From Streptomyces chrestomyceticus JCM 4735 (GTDB lineage: Bacteria; Actinomycetota; Actinomycetes; Streptomycetales; Streptomycetaceae), in the NCBI RefSeq assembly GCF_003865135.1, contig NZ_BHZC01000001.1:8804001-8868000 (forward strand): DNA of 64,000 nucleotides, written 5' to 3'. The notes beneath the pieces are model-generated. The model was not told where the DNA came from. It saw only the letters and a program-made list of their open reading frames with translations, and ran no database searches. This document shows positions 25,286-35,269 of the stretch, one piece after another (the first letter of the stretch is position 1; each line of letters opens with the position of its first letter). A program made the translations under genes and the position numbers.

Positions 25286-28200
25286 TCAGGACGGGCACAC
25301 CGGGCCGGTCTCCAGGCCCGCCAGGTAGGCCGTCCGCTCCTCCACCGTGAGGTCGGGGCCGACGGCCGCGCAGATCTTGCGCAGCGCGGCAGCCGGGCCG
25401 GGCAGGTGGACGTCCCACAGGCGCACCGCGTTGCCCGCGACGCCGGCCAGGGTGTGACCGTCCGGGCCGAACGCCAGCGCGGCGGACTGTCCGTACATGC
25501 CCTCGAAGCCGGTGAGGACGGCGCGTGTGCGGCCGGTCGCGATGTCCCACAGCCGCACCGTGCCGTCATGGCTGCCGGTGGCCAGGGTGCGCCCGCCCGG
25601 TCCGAACGCCGCCGCGTACACCTGCCCCTTGTGCCCGGCCAGCGTGGCCCGGGCCCGGCCGGTGGCCGGGTCCCGGAGCCGTACCGTGCCGCTCTCGTCC
25701 GAGGTGACCAGCGTGCGCCCGTCCGGACCGAAGGCCAGCAGTGAGCTGTTCTCGCCGAGGACGACGGACCGGAGGCGGCCGGTGACGGTGTCCCACAGCC
25801 GCAGCGAGCCGCTGTTACCGGCGGCGGTGGCCAGGGTGCGCCCGTCCGGACCGAACACCGCCGAACCCACCCGGTCGTCGAGGCTGGTGCGGGTGACGCG
25901 GGTGTGTCCGGTCCGGTGGTTCCACAGCCGCACCGACAGGCCCGGCGGGCGACCAGGGTGTGCGTGTCCGGGCTGAGTGCCAGGGCGTCGGAGTACGCGT
26001 GCTCCGGGGCGGTCCGGGTGCTGCGGACGTGCCCGGACCCGGTGTCCCACACCCGTACCGTGAGGTCGTCGTCGACCGTGGTCAGGGTGCGCCCGTCCCG
26101 GCCGAAGACCAGCAGGTCCTGGCTGGTGCGGCCGGTGAGGACGGTGCGCAGGCGGCGGGCCGGGACGTCCCACAGCCGTACGGTGCCGTCGGCACTGCCG
26201 GTGGCGAGGGTGCGCCCGTCCGGGCTGAACACCACCGCGTTCACGAGATCCCGGTGACCGGTGAGCGTGGCGCCGGTCCCGGTGTCCCACAGCCGTGCCG
26301 TACCGTCCCCGCCGGTCACCAGCGTGCGCCCGTCCGGGCTGAACGCCACCGAGCCGACACTGCCCTCGTGGCCGGTGAGCGTCGCACGGACCTCGCCGGT
26401 GGCGGTGTCCCACACCCGCACCGCGCCCCAGCCACCGGCGGCCACGGCGCGGCCGTCCGGGCTGAAGGCCAGGGCGAGCACCGCGCCGGTGTCGAAGCGG
26501 CCGGTGGCGGTGCCGCGCAAACGGCCGGTGGCCGGGTCCCACAGGCGTACGCCGCCGTCGGCGCCGCCGGTGGCCAGGGTGCGCCCGTCGCGGCTGAAGG
26601 CCAGCGACGCCATTTCCTCCCCGTGATGGGCGAGGGCGGTTCCGGCGCGGGCGGTCGTCGTGTCCCACAGCCGTACCGAGTTGTCGAGTGCGCTGGTGAC
26701 CAGGGTCTTGCCGTCCGGGCTGAACGCCTTCGCCGCATGGCTGCCGGGGAGGGTGGCGCGGACGCGGCCGGTGGCGATGTCGTACAGCCGCACCGTGTCC
26801 TGGGCGTCGGCCGAGGCCACGGTGCGCCCGTCCGGGCTCAGGACCGGCGCGCCCTGGTCCTGGTGGCGGACAGGGGTGGGCCGTACCTGGCCGGTCCGGG
26901 TGTCACCCAGCCACACCGTGCCCTCGTCGGTGGCGATGAGGAGGGTACGTCCGTCCGGGCGGAACACTAGCGAGGCGACCTTCCCCCGGTGGCCGGTGAG
27001 CGTTGTGCGCGGGCGGACGGTGGCCGGGTCCCACACCCGTACCGTGCCGTCCTCGCTGCCCGTGGCCAGGGCGTGTCCGTCCGGACGGAACGCCACGGCG
27101 ACCCCCGTGTCGTCGTCCCCCGGCTCGCCGCGGGTGGCGGTGAGTCGGTGCCGGAGCGGGAGGTCCGCCGCCTTGTAGAGGCTGTTCGTGGCTTCGGCGG
27201 TGGGGTGGGTGCGGTACGCCTGGACGGCGAGGAGGGCGGCCAGGTCGGGGTGGGAGTCGAGGAGGGTGTCGGACTGGGTGGCGAGTTGACGGGACTGGGC
27301 CTGTTGCCGGGCGGTCTCCGCTTCGTCGCGCTGCCGGTACGCGGTGACGGCGGCGATGAGCGTGAGGACGAGGAGGAGGGCGAGGGCCGTGGTGACCGAG
27401 CGGGCGCGGCGGGCGCGGCGCCGGCCGGCGAGGTCGGCCTGGTGGAGGAACTCGCGTTCCACGGAGTTGAGGGTGTGGCCGTGTTCCTCGGCCCAGGTAC
27501 GGGCGGCATCGAGCTGGCTGCCCCGGTACAGCGCGGCGCGGTCCCGGTGCAGTTCCTGCCAGGTCCGTGCGGCGGCGGTGAGCCGGTGGTGGGTGCGTAG
27601 CGCGTCGCGGTCGTCGTCGAGCCAGTGGCGCAGCCGTGGCCAGGCACGGATGACCGCTTCGTGGGCGACCTCGACCGTACCGTCGGTGAGGACGAGGAGA
27701 CGGGCGGCGGCCAGGCGGTGCAGCAGCGTGGCCACCGCATCGTCGTCCGCGCCGGCCGGCGGTGCGCCGGCCCCGCCGCTGCCGGTCAGGCCGACGAGTT
27801 CGGTACGGGGTACGGGGCGGCGGGTGTCCTCGAAGCCGTCGCCCAGCGCGGTCAGGCGTAGGAAGATCGCGTGCATCAGGGCCTGCCGGGCGGGCGGCTC
27901 GGCCGCGTACACCGCTTCGGCGGTCTGGGCGACGGCGCCGTGGATGCCGCCCGACGCCTCGTAGCCGTCCAGGGTGAGGGTCCGGCCGCGACGGCGGCGC
28001 CAGGTCTCCAGCAGGGTGTGCGACAGGAGCGGCAGACCGCCCGGCTCCTCGCCGGCCTCCTCGATGAGGCGGTCGGTCAGTGTCCGTTCCACGATCAGCC
28101 CCGCGGACGCCGCGGGCTTGACGATGACCGCGCGCAGCTCGTCCGGTCTCATCGGGCCGACGGGCAGACTCGCCTCCCGGACGACTGCGGCCAGGCCCTC

Positions 28201-28959
28201 GTGCTGCAGGCAGTGCGCGTAGAAATCCGCCCGTACGCCGGCCACCACCCGCAGCCGGCTGCCGGGGGCCCGGGCCAACAGCAGCAGGCTGATGAACTCC
28301 CGCCGCTCCGCCAGGTCCTGGCAGAGGGTGAAGACCTCTTCGAACTGGTCCACCACCAGCCAGGTGTCGCCCGGCCCGTCCGCCGGGGTGAACCGCTCGC
28401 GGTGCTCGTGCACGGGCCGCGGGCCCGGGGTGAGGATGCGGATCGCCGCCGGGCGACGAGCCGGGTCCTCGGTCTGCTGCAAGCGGGGGATGAGCCCGGC
28501 GCGCAGGAGGGAGGACTTCCCGCTGCCCGAGGGGCCGACCACCAGGACGCACCGGTGGTCGCGGGTCAGGGCGGCGAGGTCGTCCGTGAGGCGGGTGCGG
28601 CCGAAGAACCGGGCGTGGTCGCCGGGTTCGAACCGGCCCAGGCCGCGATAGGGCGGCTCCGCCGGCTCCTCGTCCGGGTCGCGGGGCTGTGCGGCCTCCT
28701 CGTCACGGACGGCGTGCCAGCGCCGTTCCCACTCCTGCGGGTCCCCGCCGCACGCCGTCACATAGGCCAGCGCCAGGGGCAGGGACGGCAGCGTCTCTCC
28801 CGCCGCGGCGCGGGCCAGCGCGGCGGTCGAGTACCCCGCCTTCCGGGCCATCTCCCGGTACGTGGGGCTGTCCGCCTCCACGCGCAGCTTGCGCAACTCG
28901 AAGGCGAACCGCTGTACCGGCCCCGCCCCAGGATCGATCGGTTTCTCACGGCGTCCCAC
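25286..28959 (-). pseudogene. HTH-nSTAND-WD40 protein, frameshifted
   Basis: About 1,224 residues if repaired. Order: XRE-type HTH (residues 1-95, FAFELRKLRVEADSPTYREM), nSTAND ATPase with P-loop VGPSGSGKSSLLRAGL and Walker B TWLVVDQFEEVF, a winged-helix region, one membrane helix (TTALALLLVLTLIAAVTAY), then about 14 WD40 repeats, enough for two seven-bladed propellers. Near 25940-25955, inside the tenth repeat, the frame slips by one base and the rest continues in another frame to 25286. This is either a true mutation or a base-call error. GTG 28959 follows GGGGGAGG. STAND proteins act as ligand-triggered switches in signalling or defence. Confidence 0.85.
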
Positions 28960-29234
28960 CGCAGCTCGCCTCCCCCTGAACGTGCTCCCGCTCACCTCAG
29001 CACATCCGCCACTCCCGCAACAAGCAACTCGTGAGTGTCTGCAGCCTCTTACGAATCCACCGATGTTTTGTCTACCTGCAGAAACAGGGGTCGCTAGACA
29101 ACTCTCCAGCCACTGAAATCGCTGTTGCACGGCCGGAACCGCTGCTCTCACGGGGGCGGTTCGGGGCCTGCGTCCACCCGATGTCCGGGCGCAGGCAGGT
29201 CCACAGCGAACCGAGAGAAACAGGACGAGAAACC
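28960..29234. promoter_or_regulatory. Divergent promoter region with inverted repeat
   Basis: TTGTCTA at 29068-29074 and TAGACAA at 29095-29101 flank a 20-base spacer that itself contains CCTG...CAGG. This is the most A/T-rich part of the gap between the divergent STAND and crystallin-fold genes. It could be a shared operator. No gene is seen here. Confidence 0.45.
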
Positions 29235-29615
29235 ATGCGTATACGTCAGATCACCGCCGCCGGCGCCGCCGCCACCGCGCTGATGCTCGGAGCGGCGCTC
29301 CCGGCCTTCGCGGCCGACGCCCAGCCCGTGGCCGCGGGGGCTCCCGCGCTCCAGGCCAAGCCGAAGCAGAAGGTGCACGTCTGGGAGGACGCCAAGTACA
29401 AGGGCAAGGACAAGTACTTCACGAAGAACGCGCCGCACCTGGGCGGGTGGAACGACACCATCAGCTCCGCCAAGAACCTGGGCAAGCGCACGGTCAGCTT
29501 CTACATCACGGCCAAGTACCAGGGTGCCCACATCGCCCTGGCCGAGGGCCAGTCGGAAGCCCACTTCGGTAACCGCGGCGTGGGCGACATCGTCAGCTCC
29601 ATCAAGTTCGGCTGA
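29235..29615 (+). CDS. Secreted beta/gamma-crystallin-fold protein
   Basis: A 126-residue exported protein. The signal peptide spans residues 1-27 (ending PAFAADA). The mature part has the aromatic-rich pattern VHVWEDAKYKGKDKYFT, LGGWNDTISSAKNL and FYITAKYQGAHIALAEG, typical of the beta/gamma-crystallin or peptidase inhibitor family 36 fold. WNDTISS would be a calcium-binding or structural corner. Such small secreted proteins can be metalloprotease inhibitors. A 15-base terminator stem follows at once, so it is monocistronic. Confidence 0.78.
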   Translation: MRIRQITAAGAAATALMLGAALPAFAADAQPVAAGAPALQAKPKQKVHVWEDAKYKGKDKYFTKNAPHLGGWNDTISSAKNLGKRTVSFYITAKYQGAHIALAEGQSEAHFGNRGVGDIVSSIKFG

Positions 29616-29629
29616 CCGATCCACTGAAC

Positions 29630-29662
29630 GGGCGGGGTGCGGCCACCGGCCGTACCCCGCCC
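29630..29662 (+). terminator. Terminator hairpin
   Basis: The 15-base arms at 29630-29644 and 29648-29662 pair with a single G-U and a 3-base loop, starting 14 bases after the crystallin-fold stop codon. Confidence 0.8.
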
Positions 29663-29704
29663 CGCCGACCCCGCACACCAGTTGCCGCACACCGAGGGGC
29701 ACCC

Positions 29705-30601
29705 ATGCCGTTCTCCCGCCCGCGGGCCGCCGCCGCGCTCGCGCTGCTCCTGGCCACCGCTGCCTGCACGGCCACGCCCGAGGAGCCCCCGTCCGCCCGG
29801 CCCCCCGCCGCCCGGCCGCCGGTGAACCGGCAGGCCGACGCCGTACGGCTGCCCCTGGACGCGTACGGGCCCAAGGAGGCCGACACCCAGGCCGTGGACG
29901 ATGCCAAGGACGTCCTGATGGGCCGCTGCATGAGCAGCCGGGGCCTGCCCTGGCGGCCGCTGCCGCGGGTGGGCGCCCAGGACCTCGAACCGGAGAATCT
30001 CCGCCGGTACGGAGTCGCCGACGCGGAGACCGCCGGCCGCTACGGCTATCACGCGCCCCCTGTCCCGCCGTCGGTGGTGCGCCGCGACAGCGTCTGGGAC
30101 GCCCGCGACTCGCTCCCCGACGCCGAGCGGATCGCCGCTTACGGGAGCACCGGCGAGGGCGGCTGCTACCGGACCGTCCGCCAACAGCTCGGCGGCGGCA
30201 CCGCCCCGCTGGACTACGAAGTGTTCAACCGGCTGACCCTCGCCTCGCTGGAAGCCTCCCAGCGCGCTCCGGAAGTCGGTGACGCCATGCGCAAGTGGAG
30301 CGCCTGCATGGCGCAGTCCGGCCTGCGCTTCAAGGACGCGCTGGCCGCGGGCGGAAGCAAGCGCTGGGACACCGACGAGCCAACGGACGCCGAGCGCGCC
30401 GCCGCCCGTACCGATGTGGCCTGCAAGAAGGCGACCCGCCCGGTGACGGTGTGGGCCCAGGCCGAGGCCCGCATCCAGCAACAGTTGATCCGGCAGCACG
30501 CGGGCCCCCTGAAGCAGGCGAAGGACCGCAAGGACCGCTGGCTGACGGCCGCCCGCCGCGTCCTGGCCGACGCGGACGGCGGGGGAGCGGGCAGCTCGTA
30601 G
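29705..30601 (+). CDS. Hypothetical lipoprotein
   Basis: A 298-residue exported lipoprotein. The signal peptide ends in the lipobox ATAAC (Cys about residue 21), and a Pro-rich spacer follows. The mature part contains four further cysteines (in GRCMSSRGLPW, EGGCYR, WSACMAQSG and VACKKATRP) spaced as two pairs, plus several charged helices. It resembles a family of uncharacterised Streptomyces lipoproteins. No enzymatic motif seen. Confidence 0.7.
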   Translation: MPFSRPRAAAALALLLATAACTATPEEPPSARPPAARPPVNRQADAVRLPLDAYGPKEADTQAVDDAKDVLMGRCMSSRGLPWRPLPRVGAQDLEPENLRRYGVADAETAGRYGYHAPPVPPSVVRRDSVWDARDSLPDAERIAAYGSTGEGGCYRTVRQQLGGGTAPLDYEVFNRLTLASLEASQRAPEVGDAMRKWSACMAQSGLRFKDALAAGGSKRWDTDEPTDAERAAARTDVACKKATRPVTVWAQAEARIQQQLIRQHAGPLKQAKDRKDRWLTAARRVLADADGGGAGSS

Positions 30602-30658
30602 GGGCGGACCGTGCCGGGAACAGGGGCGAGCCCGTGCGCGGACAGACGTCCACCGGTC

Positions 30659-30817
30659 TCAGGACGGCCGTGCCGTCACGATCCCGATCGTGACCAGGGC
30701 CAGCACCACCCAGGAGAACCAGAGCCAGCCGCTGCCGCCCAGCGCGGCGGTGTAGGCCGTAGCCACGACCAGCCCGCCCACCGTGATCGCCGCCATCGCC
30801 TTAGCAGATCCGGGCAT
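30659..30817 (-). CDS. Small membrane protein
   Basis: A 52-residue protein (MPGSAKAMAA start) with two membrane helices, ITVGGLVVATAYTAAL and LWFSWVVLALVTIGIVTA, and a short basic end. GAGGAGG lies 8 bases before the ATG, a very strong ribosome site. It lies downstream of ctaG on the same strand, but a hairpin at 30856-30898 separates them. Function unknown. Confidence 0.7.
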   Translation of the reverse strand: MPGSAKAMAAITVGGLVVATAYTAALGGSGWLWFSWVVLALVTIGIVTARPS

Positions 30818-30855
30818 CCCCGCAACCTCCTCACGGCGGCCGGCGGCCCAACGCC

Positions 30856-30898
30856 ACGGGCCGCGGCCTCAAGGACATCGTCCCCGGCCGCGGCCCGT
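30856..30898 (-). terminator. Terminator-like hairpin after ctaG
   Basis: ACGGGCCGCGGCC (30856-30868) pairs perfectly with GGCCGCGGCCCGT (30886-30898) around a 17-base loop. It lies 40 bases after the CtaG stop on the minus strand and just before the small membrane protein gene. Confidence 0.65.
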
Positions 30899-30937
30899 AC
30901 CGCTACCTGTCGTGCGTGACCTCCGGTCAGTAATCGG

Positions 30938-31903
30938 TCACCCCGCGCCGCCGCCCTGGCCACGGGCCTGGAGGGAGGCCAGGTACGCGTTGTAGGCCGC
31001 CAGCTCCTGGTCGCCGTCCCGGGCCGCCGCGCGGTCCTTGCGCTGGTTCTGCCGCTCCTCGGACTTGTACCACTGGTAGAGGAGCGCGACGAGCACCAGC
31101 ACGGACGGGATCTCGCTGAAGGCCCAGGCGATGCCGCCCGCCGCGCTCTGGTCACTGAGCGCGTCGATCCCCAGCGAGGCCGGCGGGTTCTCGAACGTCT
31201 TGATCATCGTCTCGGTGCCCATCATCAGGGCGATGCCGAAGAACGCGTGGAAGGGCATCCCCGCGAACAGCTCCAGCATCCGCATGACGTAGCCGGGCCG
31301 GTGCGGCCCGGGGTCCACGCCCATGATCGGCCAGAAGAAGACCAGCCCCACCACCAGGAAGTGCACCATCATCGCGATGTGCCCGACCCGGTACTGCATC
31401 AGGTAGTCGAAGAGCGGCGTGAAGTACAGCGCGTACAGGCTCGCGATGAACATCGGGATGGTGAACGCCGCATGGGTGATCACCCGCATGTACCGGCTGT
31501 GCAGCAGCGCCACCAGCAGCTCACGCGGCCCCTTGCGGCCCCGCCCGGCCGCCGGCAGCGCGCGCAGCGTCAGCGTCACCGGCGCGCCGAGCAGCAGCAG
31601 GATCGGCGACAGCATGCTGATCACCATGTGCTGCACCATGTGCACGCTGAACATGACCATGCCGTAGTCGTTGAGCTTGGTGCACATCACCAGTGCCACG
31701 GTCAGTACGCCGATGACCCAGGCGACCGTCCGGCCCACCGGCCAGTGATCACCGCGCCGCCGCAGCCGCACCACCGCCCACCCGTACAGAATCAGCCCCA
31801 CCAGGCAACCGACCAGGAAGAACGGGTCTCCGCCGAACTCCATGCCGCGCCCCAGCGTGAACGGCGGCAGATCCATGTCCATGCCGTGCCCGCCGTGATC
31901 CAT
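30938..31903 (-). CDS. ctaG: Cytochrome c oxidase assembly protein, caa3_CtaG family
   Basis: A 321-residue membrane protein with about seven helices, belonging to the caa3-type CtaG family that helps copper insertion into cytochrome oxidase. The Met/His-rich N-terminus MDHGGHGMDMD is a likely copper-binding tail. VHMVQHMVISMLSPILLLLGAP, YRVGHIAMMVHFLVVGLVFFWP and GMPFHAFFGIALM hold the conserved His residues in the membrane. A charged cytoplasmic tail ends the protein. Family members in Streptomyces are about this length. Confidence 0.9.
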   Translation of the reverse strand: MDHGGHGMDMDLPPFTLGRGMEFGGDPFFLVGCLVGLILYGWAVVRLRRRGDHWPVGRTVAWVIGVLTVALVMCTKLNDYGMVMFSVHMVQHMVISMLSPILLLLGAPVTLTLRALPAAGRGRKGPRELLVALLHSRYMRVITHAAFTIPMFIASLYALYFTPLFDYLMQYRVGHIAMMVHFLVVGLVFFWPIMGVDPGPHRPGYVMRMLELFAGMPFHAFFGIALMMGTETMIKTFENPPASLGIDALSDQSAAGGIAWAFSEIPSVLVLVALLYQWYKSEERQNQRKDRAAARDGDQELAAYNAYLASLQARGQGGGAG

Positions 31904-31946
31904 CCGCTCGCTCCTGATTCGTACCGATACTCCGCGACCAGACTAG

Positions 31947-31982
31947 AACCGCCCCCGGCCGGGGCATCGGCCGGGGGCGGTT
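31947..31982 (-). terminator. Terminator of the phosphofructokinase gene
   Basis: AACCGCCCCCGGCC (31947-31960) and GGCCGGGGGCGGTT (31969-31982) form a perfect 14-base stem with an 8-base loop. It is 59 bases beyond the pfkA stop in the direction of transcription. Confidence 0.88.
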
Positions 31983-32040
31983 GCGGGGGCGCGTCGCACC
32001 CGTACGCGCCGTCGGAGGCGCCGTGCGGTACCGGTTCCGG

Positions 32041-33066
32041 CTACAGGACGCACTCCGTCTCGGCGTACCGGTCCCCGGGCACCGTCTTCAGTGTCTCCAC
32101 CGCCTCGGCCAGCGGCACCAGCGTGATGTCCGTGCCGCGCAGCGCCGTCATCATCCCGAACGCGCCGCGGTGCGCCGCCTCCACCGCGTGCCGGCCGAAG
32201 CGGGTCGCCAGCACCCGGTCGTACGCGGTCGGCGTGCCGCCCCGCTGCACATGGCCCAGGATCACCGCGCGGGCCTCCTTGCCGAGCCGCCGCTCCAGCT
32301 CCAGCGACAGTTGCCGGGCGACCCCGGCGAACCGCTCGTGCCCGTACATGTCGGTGCCGCCGGCGTCGAAGGCCATCGTCCCCTCGCGCGGCTTGGCGCC
32401 CTCGGCGACCACCACGATCGCGAACTTCTTGCCCGCCTCGAAACGCTCACCGACCTTGCGGGTCAGCTCCGCCACGTCGAAGGGACGCTCCGGGACGACG
32501 ATGGCGTGCGCGCCCGCCGCCATCCCGGAGTGCAGCGCGATCCAGCCCGTGTGCCGGCCCATGACCTCGACGATCAGCACCCGCTGGTGCGACTCGGCGG
32601 TGGTCTTCAGGCGGTCCAGGGCTTCGGTGGCGACGCCCACCGCCGTGTCGAAGCCGAAGGTCACATCGGTCGCGGCGATGTCGTTGTCGATGGTCTTGGG
32701 CACGCCGACGATCGGCAGTCCGGCGTCGGACAGCAGCCGGGCCGCCTTCAGCGTCCCCTCGCCGCCGATCGGGATGATCGCGTCCAGCCCCAGCTCGGCG
32801 ACGTGCCCGCGGGCCCGCTCCACGCCGTCCCGCAGGTGCGCGGGCTGCACCCGGGAAGAGCCCAGGATGGTGCCGCCGCGCGCCAGGATGCCGTTCACGG
32901 CGTCCAGGTCCAGCTTGCGGTAGTCGCACTCCAGCAGGCCCTTCCAGCCGTCCCGGAAACCGATCACCTCGTCGCCGTGGTCGGCGGTGGCGCGGTGGAC
33001 GACGGAGCGGATGACGGCGTTCAGGCCGGGGCAGTCGCCGCCGGAGGTGAGTACACCAATACGCAT
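32041..33066 (-). CDS. pfkA: 6-phosphofructokinase, group III type
   Basis: A 341-residue phosphofructokinase that phosphorylates fructose 6-phosphate in glycolysis. Motifs: GVLTSGGDCPGLNAVIRS, GGEGTLKAARLLS, VPKTIDNDIAATD, the substrate-binding MGRHTGWIAL and GHVQRGGTPTAYDR. The Gly in GGEG (position equivalent to 104) indicates ATP use, while the Lys in PKTIDND (equivalent to 124) is typical of PPi enzymes. This mixed pair is the known hallmark of actinobacterial group III ATP-dependent enzymes. ATG 33066. Confidence 0.92.
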   Translation of the reverse strand: MRIGVLTSGGDCPGLNAVIRSVVHRATADHGDEVIGFRDGWKGLLECDYRKLDLDAVNGILARGGTILGSSRVQPAHLRDGVERARGHVAELGLDAIIPIGGEGTLKAARLLSDAGLPIVGVPKTIDNDIAATDVTFGFDTAVGVATEALDRLKTTAESHQRVLIVEVMGRHTGWIALHSGMAAGAHAIVVPERPFDVAELTRKVGERFEAGKKFAIVVVAEGAKPREGTMAFDAGGTDMYGHERFAGVARQLSLELERRLGKEARAVILGHVQRGGTPTAYDRVLATRFGRHAVEAAHRGAFGMMTALRGTDITLVPLAEAVETLKTVPGDRYAETECVL

Positions 33067-33264
33067 GTTTCGCAGACCCTCTGCACATCGGAGCCCGCTC
33101 TCCGGACCACGGCCGGGCACGGGCGCGGGCTCTCGACCGGACGCCCGGACTCCGTCGTCCGGCTGGATGGCGCTCACCCTACAAGCGCAAGGGCCCTGCG
33201 GTACACGTACGCCCGCAGTGCGGACACTGCGGGCGTACCCGGTCGTACGGTGTGCGGCGAATCG

Positions 33265-33993
33265 TTACGCGGGCTGCGTGGCCGCGGCGATGCGTTCCTG
33301 CCGCAGGGCCTCGTACCAGCGGTCGTCGGCCGGCGGCAGCGCGTTGACGTCCAGCGCCAGCTTGATCAGCAGGTCGGCGATGTGCGGGTTGCGCGCCATG
33401 ACCGGGCCGTGCATGTACGTACCGAAGACGGTGTCGTTGTACGCGCCCTCGTAGCCGTCGCCGACGCCGTTGCCCTTGCCGAAGCGGACCCGGGCGAACG
33501 GGCGGGCCGTCTGCCCCAGGTGGGTCACGCCCTGGTGGTTCTCGAAGCCGGTCAGCGGCGGCAGGTTGAGCTGCGGGTCGATGTCGGCCAGCACGTCGCC
33601 GACGCACCGCTCGCCCTCGCCTCGGGTGCTCACCACGTCCAGCAGGCCCAGGCCCTGCTCCCGCTCCCCGAGGTCGTTGATGAACTCGTGGCCCAGGATC
33701 TGGTAGCCGGCGCACACCGAGAAGACGATCGCGCCGTTGGAGACCGCGCGGTTCAGCCCGCCGTCGCGGCGCAGCCGCTCGGCCGCCAGCCGCTGTGGCC
33801 GGTCCTCGCCGCCGCCGATCAGGTAGATGTCGCCGGAGGTGGGGATCTGCTGGTCGGAGCGGACGTCGAGGCGCTGGACGTCCAGGCCGCGCTGGCGGGC
33901 CCGGCGCTCCACCACCAGGGCGTTGCCCTGGTCCCCGTACGTGCTCAGCAGGTCCGGGTAGATCCAGACCAGCCGCAGGCTGTTGTCACTCAT
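33265..33993 (-). CDS. gatD: Lipid II isoglutaminyl synthase, glutaminase subunit GatD
   Basis: A 242-residue class I glutamine amidotransferase. It releases ammonia for MurT, which amidates the D-Glu of lipid II to D-isoglutamine in the peptidoglycan precursor. The nucleophile is the Cys in VFSVCAGYQILGHEF, and the His in TYMHGPVMARNP completes the dyad. LVWIYPDLLSTYGDQGN is the family's N-terminus. It starts 37 bases after MurT stops, as the usual murT-gatD operon. Confidence 0.93.
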   Translation of the reverse strand: MSDNSLRLVWIYPDLLSTYGDQGNALVVERRARQRGLDVQRLDVRSDQQIPTSGDIYLIGGGEDRPQRLAAERLRRDGGLNRAVSNGAIVFSVCAGYQILGHEFINDLGEREQGLGLLDVVSTRGEGERCVGDVLADIDPQLNLPPLTGFENHQGVTHLGQTARPFARVRFGKGNGVGDGYEGAYNDTVFGTYMHGPVMARNPHIADLLIKLALDVNALPPADDRWYEALRQERIAAATQPA

Positions 33994-34030
33994 GCTCGCT
34001 CGTCCTTGTCGGGAAGGTCGCTGGTTCACG

Positions 34031-35269
34031 TCAGTTCCCCACTCGCCGGCGGAGGTCCTGGAAGGCGGTGTAGTTGGCGATGACCTCGATACGGCCCGGA
34101 GGAGCCGCCTGCACCGCCTCGTCCACCGTGTCACACACCCGGAAGTCCAGGCCCGCGACCTCCAGGCGGACCGCCAGGTCCAGCTTGCGGTCGCCGATCA
34201 CGAAGATCGGGTGACCGGCCAGCCGGGTGTAGTCGACGTCCCACAGCCAGGAGGTGTCCGTACCGTCCGCGCCGCGCGCGTTCACCGACAGGATCACCGG
34301 GGTCGGCGGCGGGTCGATCAGCGAGAACGTCTCCAGCCAGCCCGCCGGGTTCTTCGCCAGCAGCAGACGCAGGTCGCGCTGCATGAACGAGACCACGTCG
34401 TAGCGGCCCGCGACGGCCTGGACGGAGTACATCCGCTCCAGGGCGACCTGCGGCGGCACGCCGAACGCCGCGGCGACCGCCGCCGACGTCGTGGCGTTGG
34501 CCTTGTTCGCCCGGCCCGGCAACTGGAGCCGGATCGGCCAGGCGCTGCCGTGCGGGTCGAGCACGTGGTCGCCGGAGAGCGCCCAGCTCGGCGTCGGGCG
34601 GCGGAAGCCGCACTCGCCGCAGAACCAGTCGTCGCCGGGGCGCTGCATCACACCGCCGCAGGACGGGCAGGACCAGGCGTCGTCCTTCCATTCCTGGCCC
34701 GCCGCGACCCACACCACGTTCGCCGACGACGAGGCCGCCCACACGATCAGCGGGTCGTCGCAGTTGGCGATGATCAGCGCCTTGGAGCCGGCCAGCCCCT
34801 CGCGCCAGTGCTCGGCCAGCATCCGGGTCTCCGCGGCCCGGTCGAGCTGGTCGCGCGAGAGGTTCAGCAGCGCTATGGCCTTGGGCGTCACGTCCCGCGC
34901 CACGCCCGCCAGGTACTTCTCGTCCACCTCGATGACGCCGAAGCGGGCGTCGGAGCCGCCGGCCAGCGCGGAGGTGATGCCCGCCGGCATGTTGGCGCCG
35001 AGCGCGTTCGAGACGACCGGGCCGCTGGCCCGCAGCGCCTCCGCGATCAGCCGCGTCGTGGTCGTCTTCCCGTTGGTCGCCGACACCAGCACCACGTCCA
35101 GGTGCCGGGCGAGCCGGGCCAGCAGGTCCGGGTCGAGCCGGAGCGCCACCTTGCCGCCGATCACCGATCCGCTGCCGCGGCCCGCCGCGCGCGACACCGC
35201 CGCCGCGGCCTTGCCCGCCGTCACGGCCAGCTTGGCCCGCGGCGACAGCGGCTCCGTGTTGCCTGCCAT
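34031..35269 (-). CDS. murT: Lipid II isoglutaminyl synthase, ligase subunit MurT
   Basis: A 412-residue Mur-ligase-like enzyme. SATNGKTTTTRLIAEAL is the ATP loop and VIEVDEKYL the magnesium-binding Glu. The family-specific zinc ribbon has two Cys-x-x-Cys pairs (WSCPSCGGV and WFCGECGFRRP, residues ~200-230). The C-terminal part is the MurT-specific domain (DUF1727) that contacts GatD. GGAGG lies 10 bases before the ATG at 35269. Together with GatD this is probably essential for normal cell-wall cross-linking. Confidence 0.94.
   Translation of the reverse strand: MAGNTEPLSPRAKLAVTAGKAAAAVSRAAGRGSGSVIGGKVALRLDPDLLARLARHLDVVLVSATNGKTTTTRLIAEALRASGPVVSNALGANMPAGITSALAGGSDARFGVIEVDEKYLAGVARDVTPKAIALLNLSRDQLDRAAETRMLAEHWREGLAGSKALIIANCDDPLIVWAASSSANVVWVAAGQEWKDDAWSCPSCGGVMQRPGDDWFCGECGFRRPTPSWALSGDHVLDPHGSAWPIRLQLPGRANKANATTSAAVAAAFGVPPQVALERMYSVQAVAGRYDVVSFMQRDLRLLLAKNPAGWLETFSLIDPPPTPVILSVNARGADGTDTSWLWDVDYTRLAGHPIFVIGDRKLDLAVRLEVAGLDFRVCDTVDEAVQAAPPGRIEVIANYTAFQDLRRRVGN

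Noticed and set aside
31247..34083. Two long forward frames opposite ctaG, pfkA and gatD
   Set aside because: The minus-strand genes have all family motifs; the forward frames do not.
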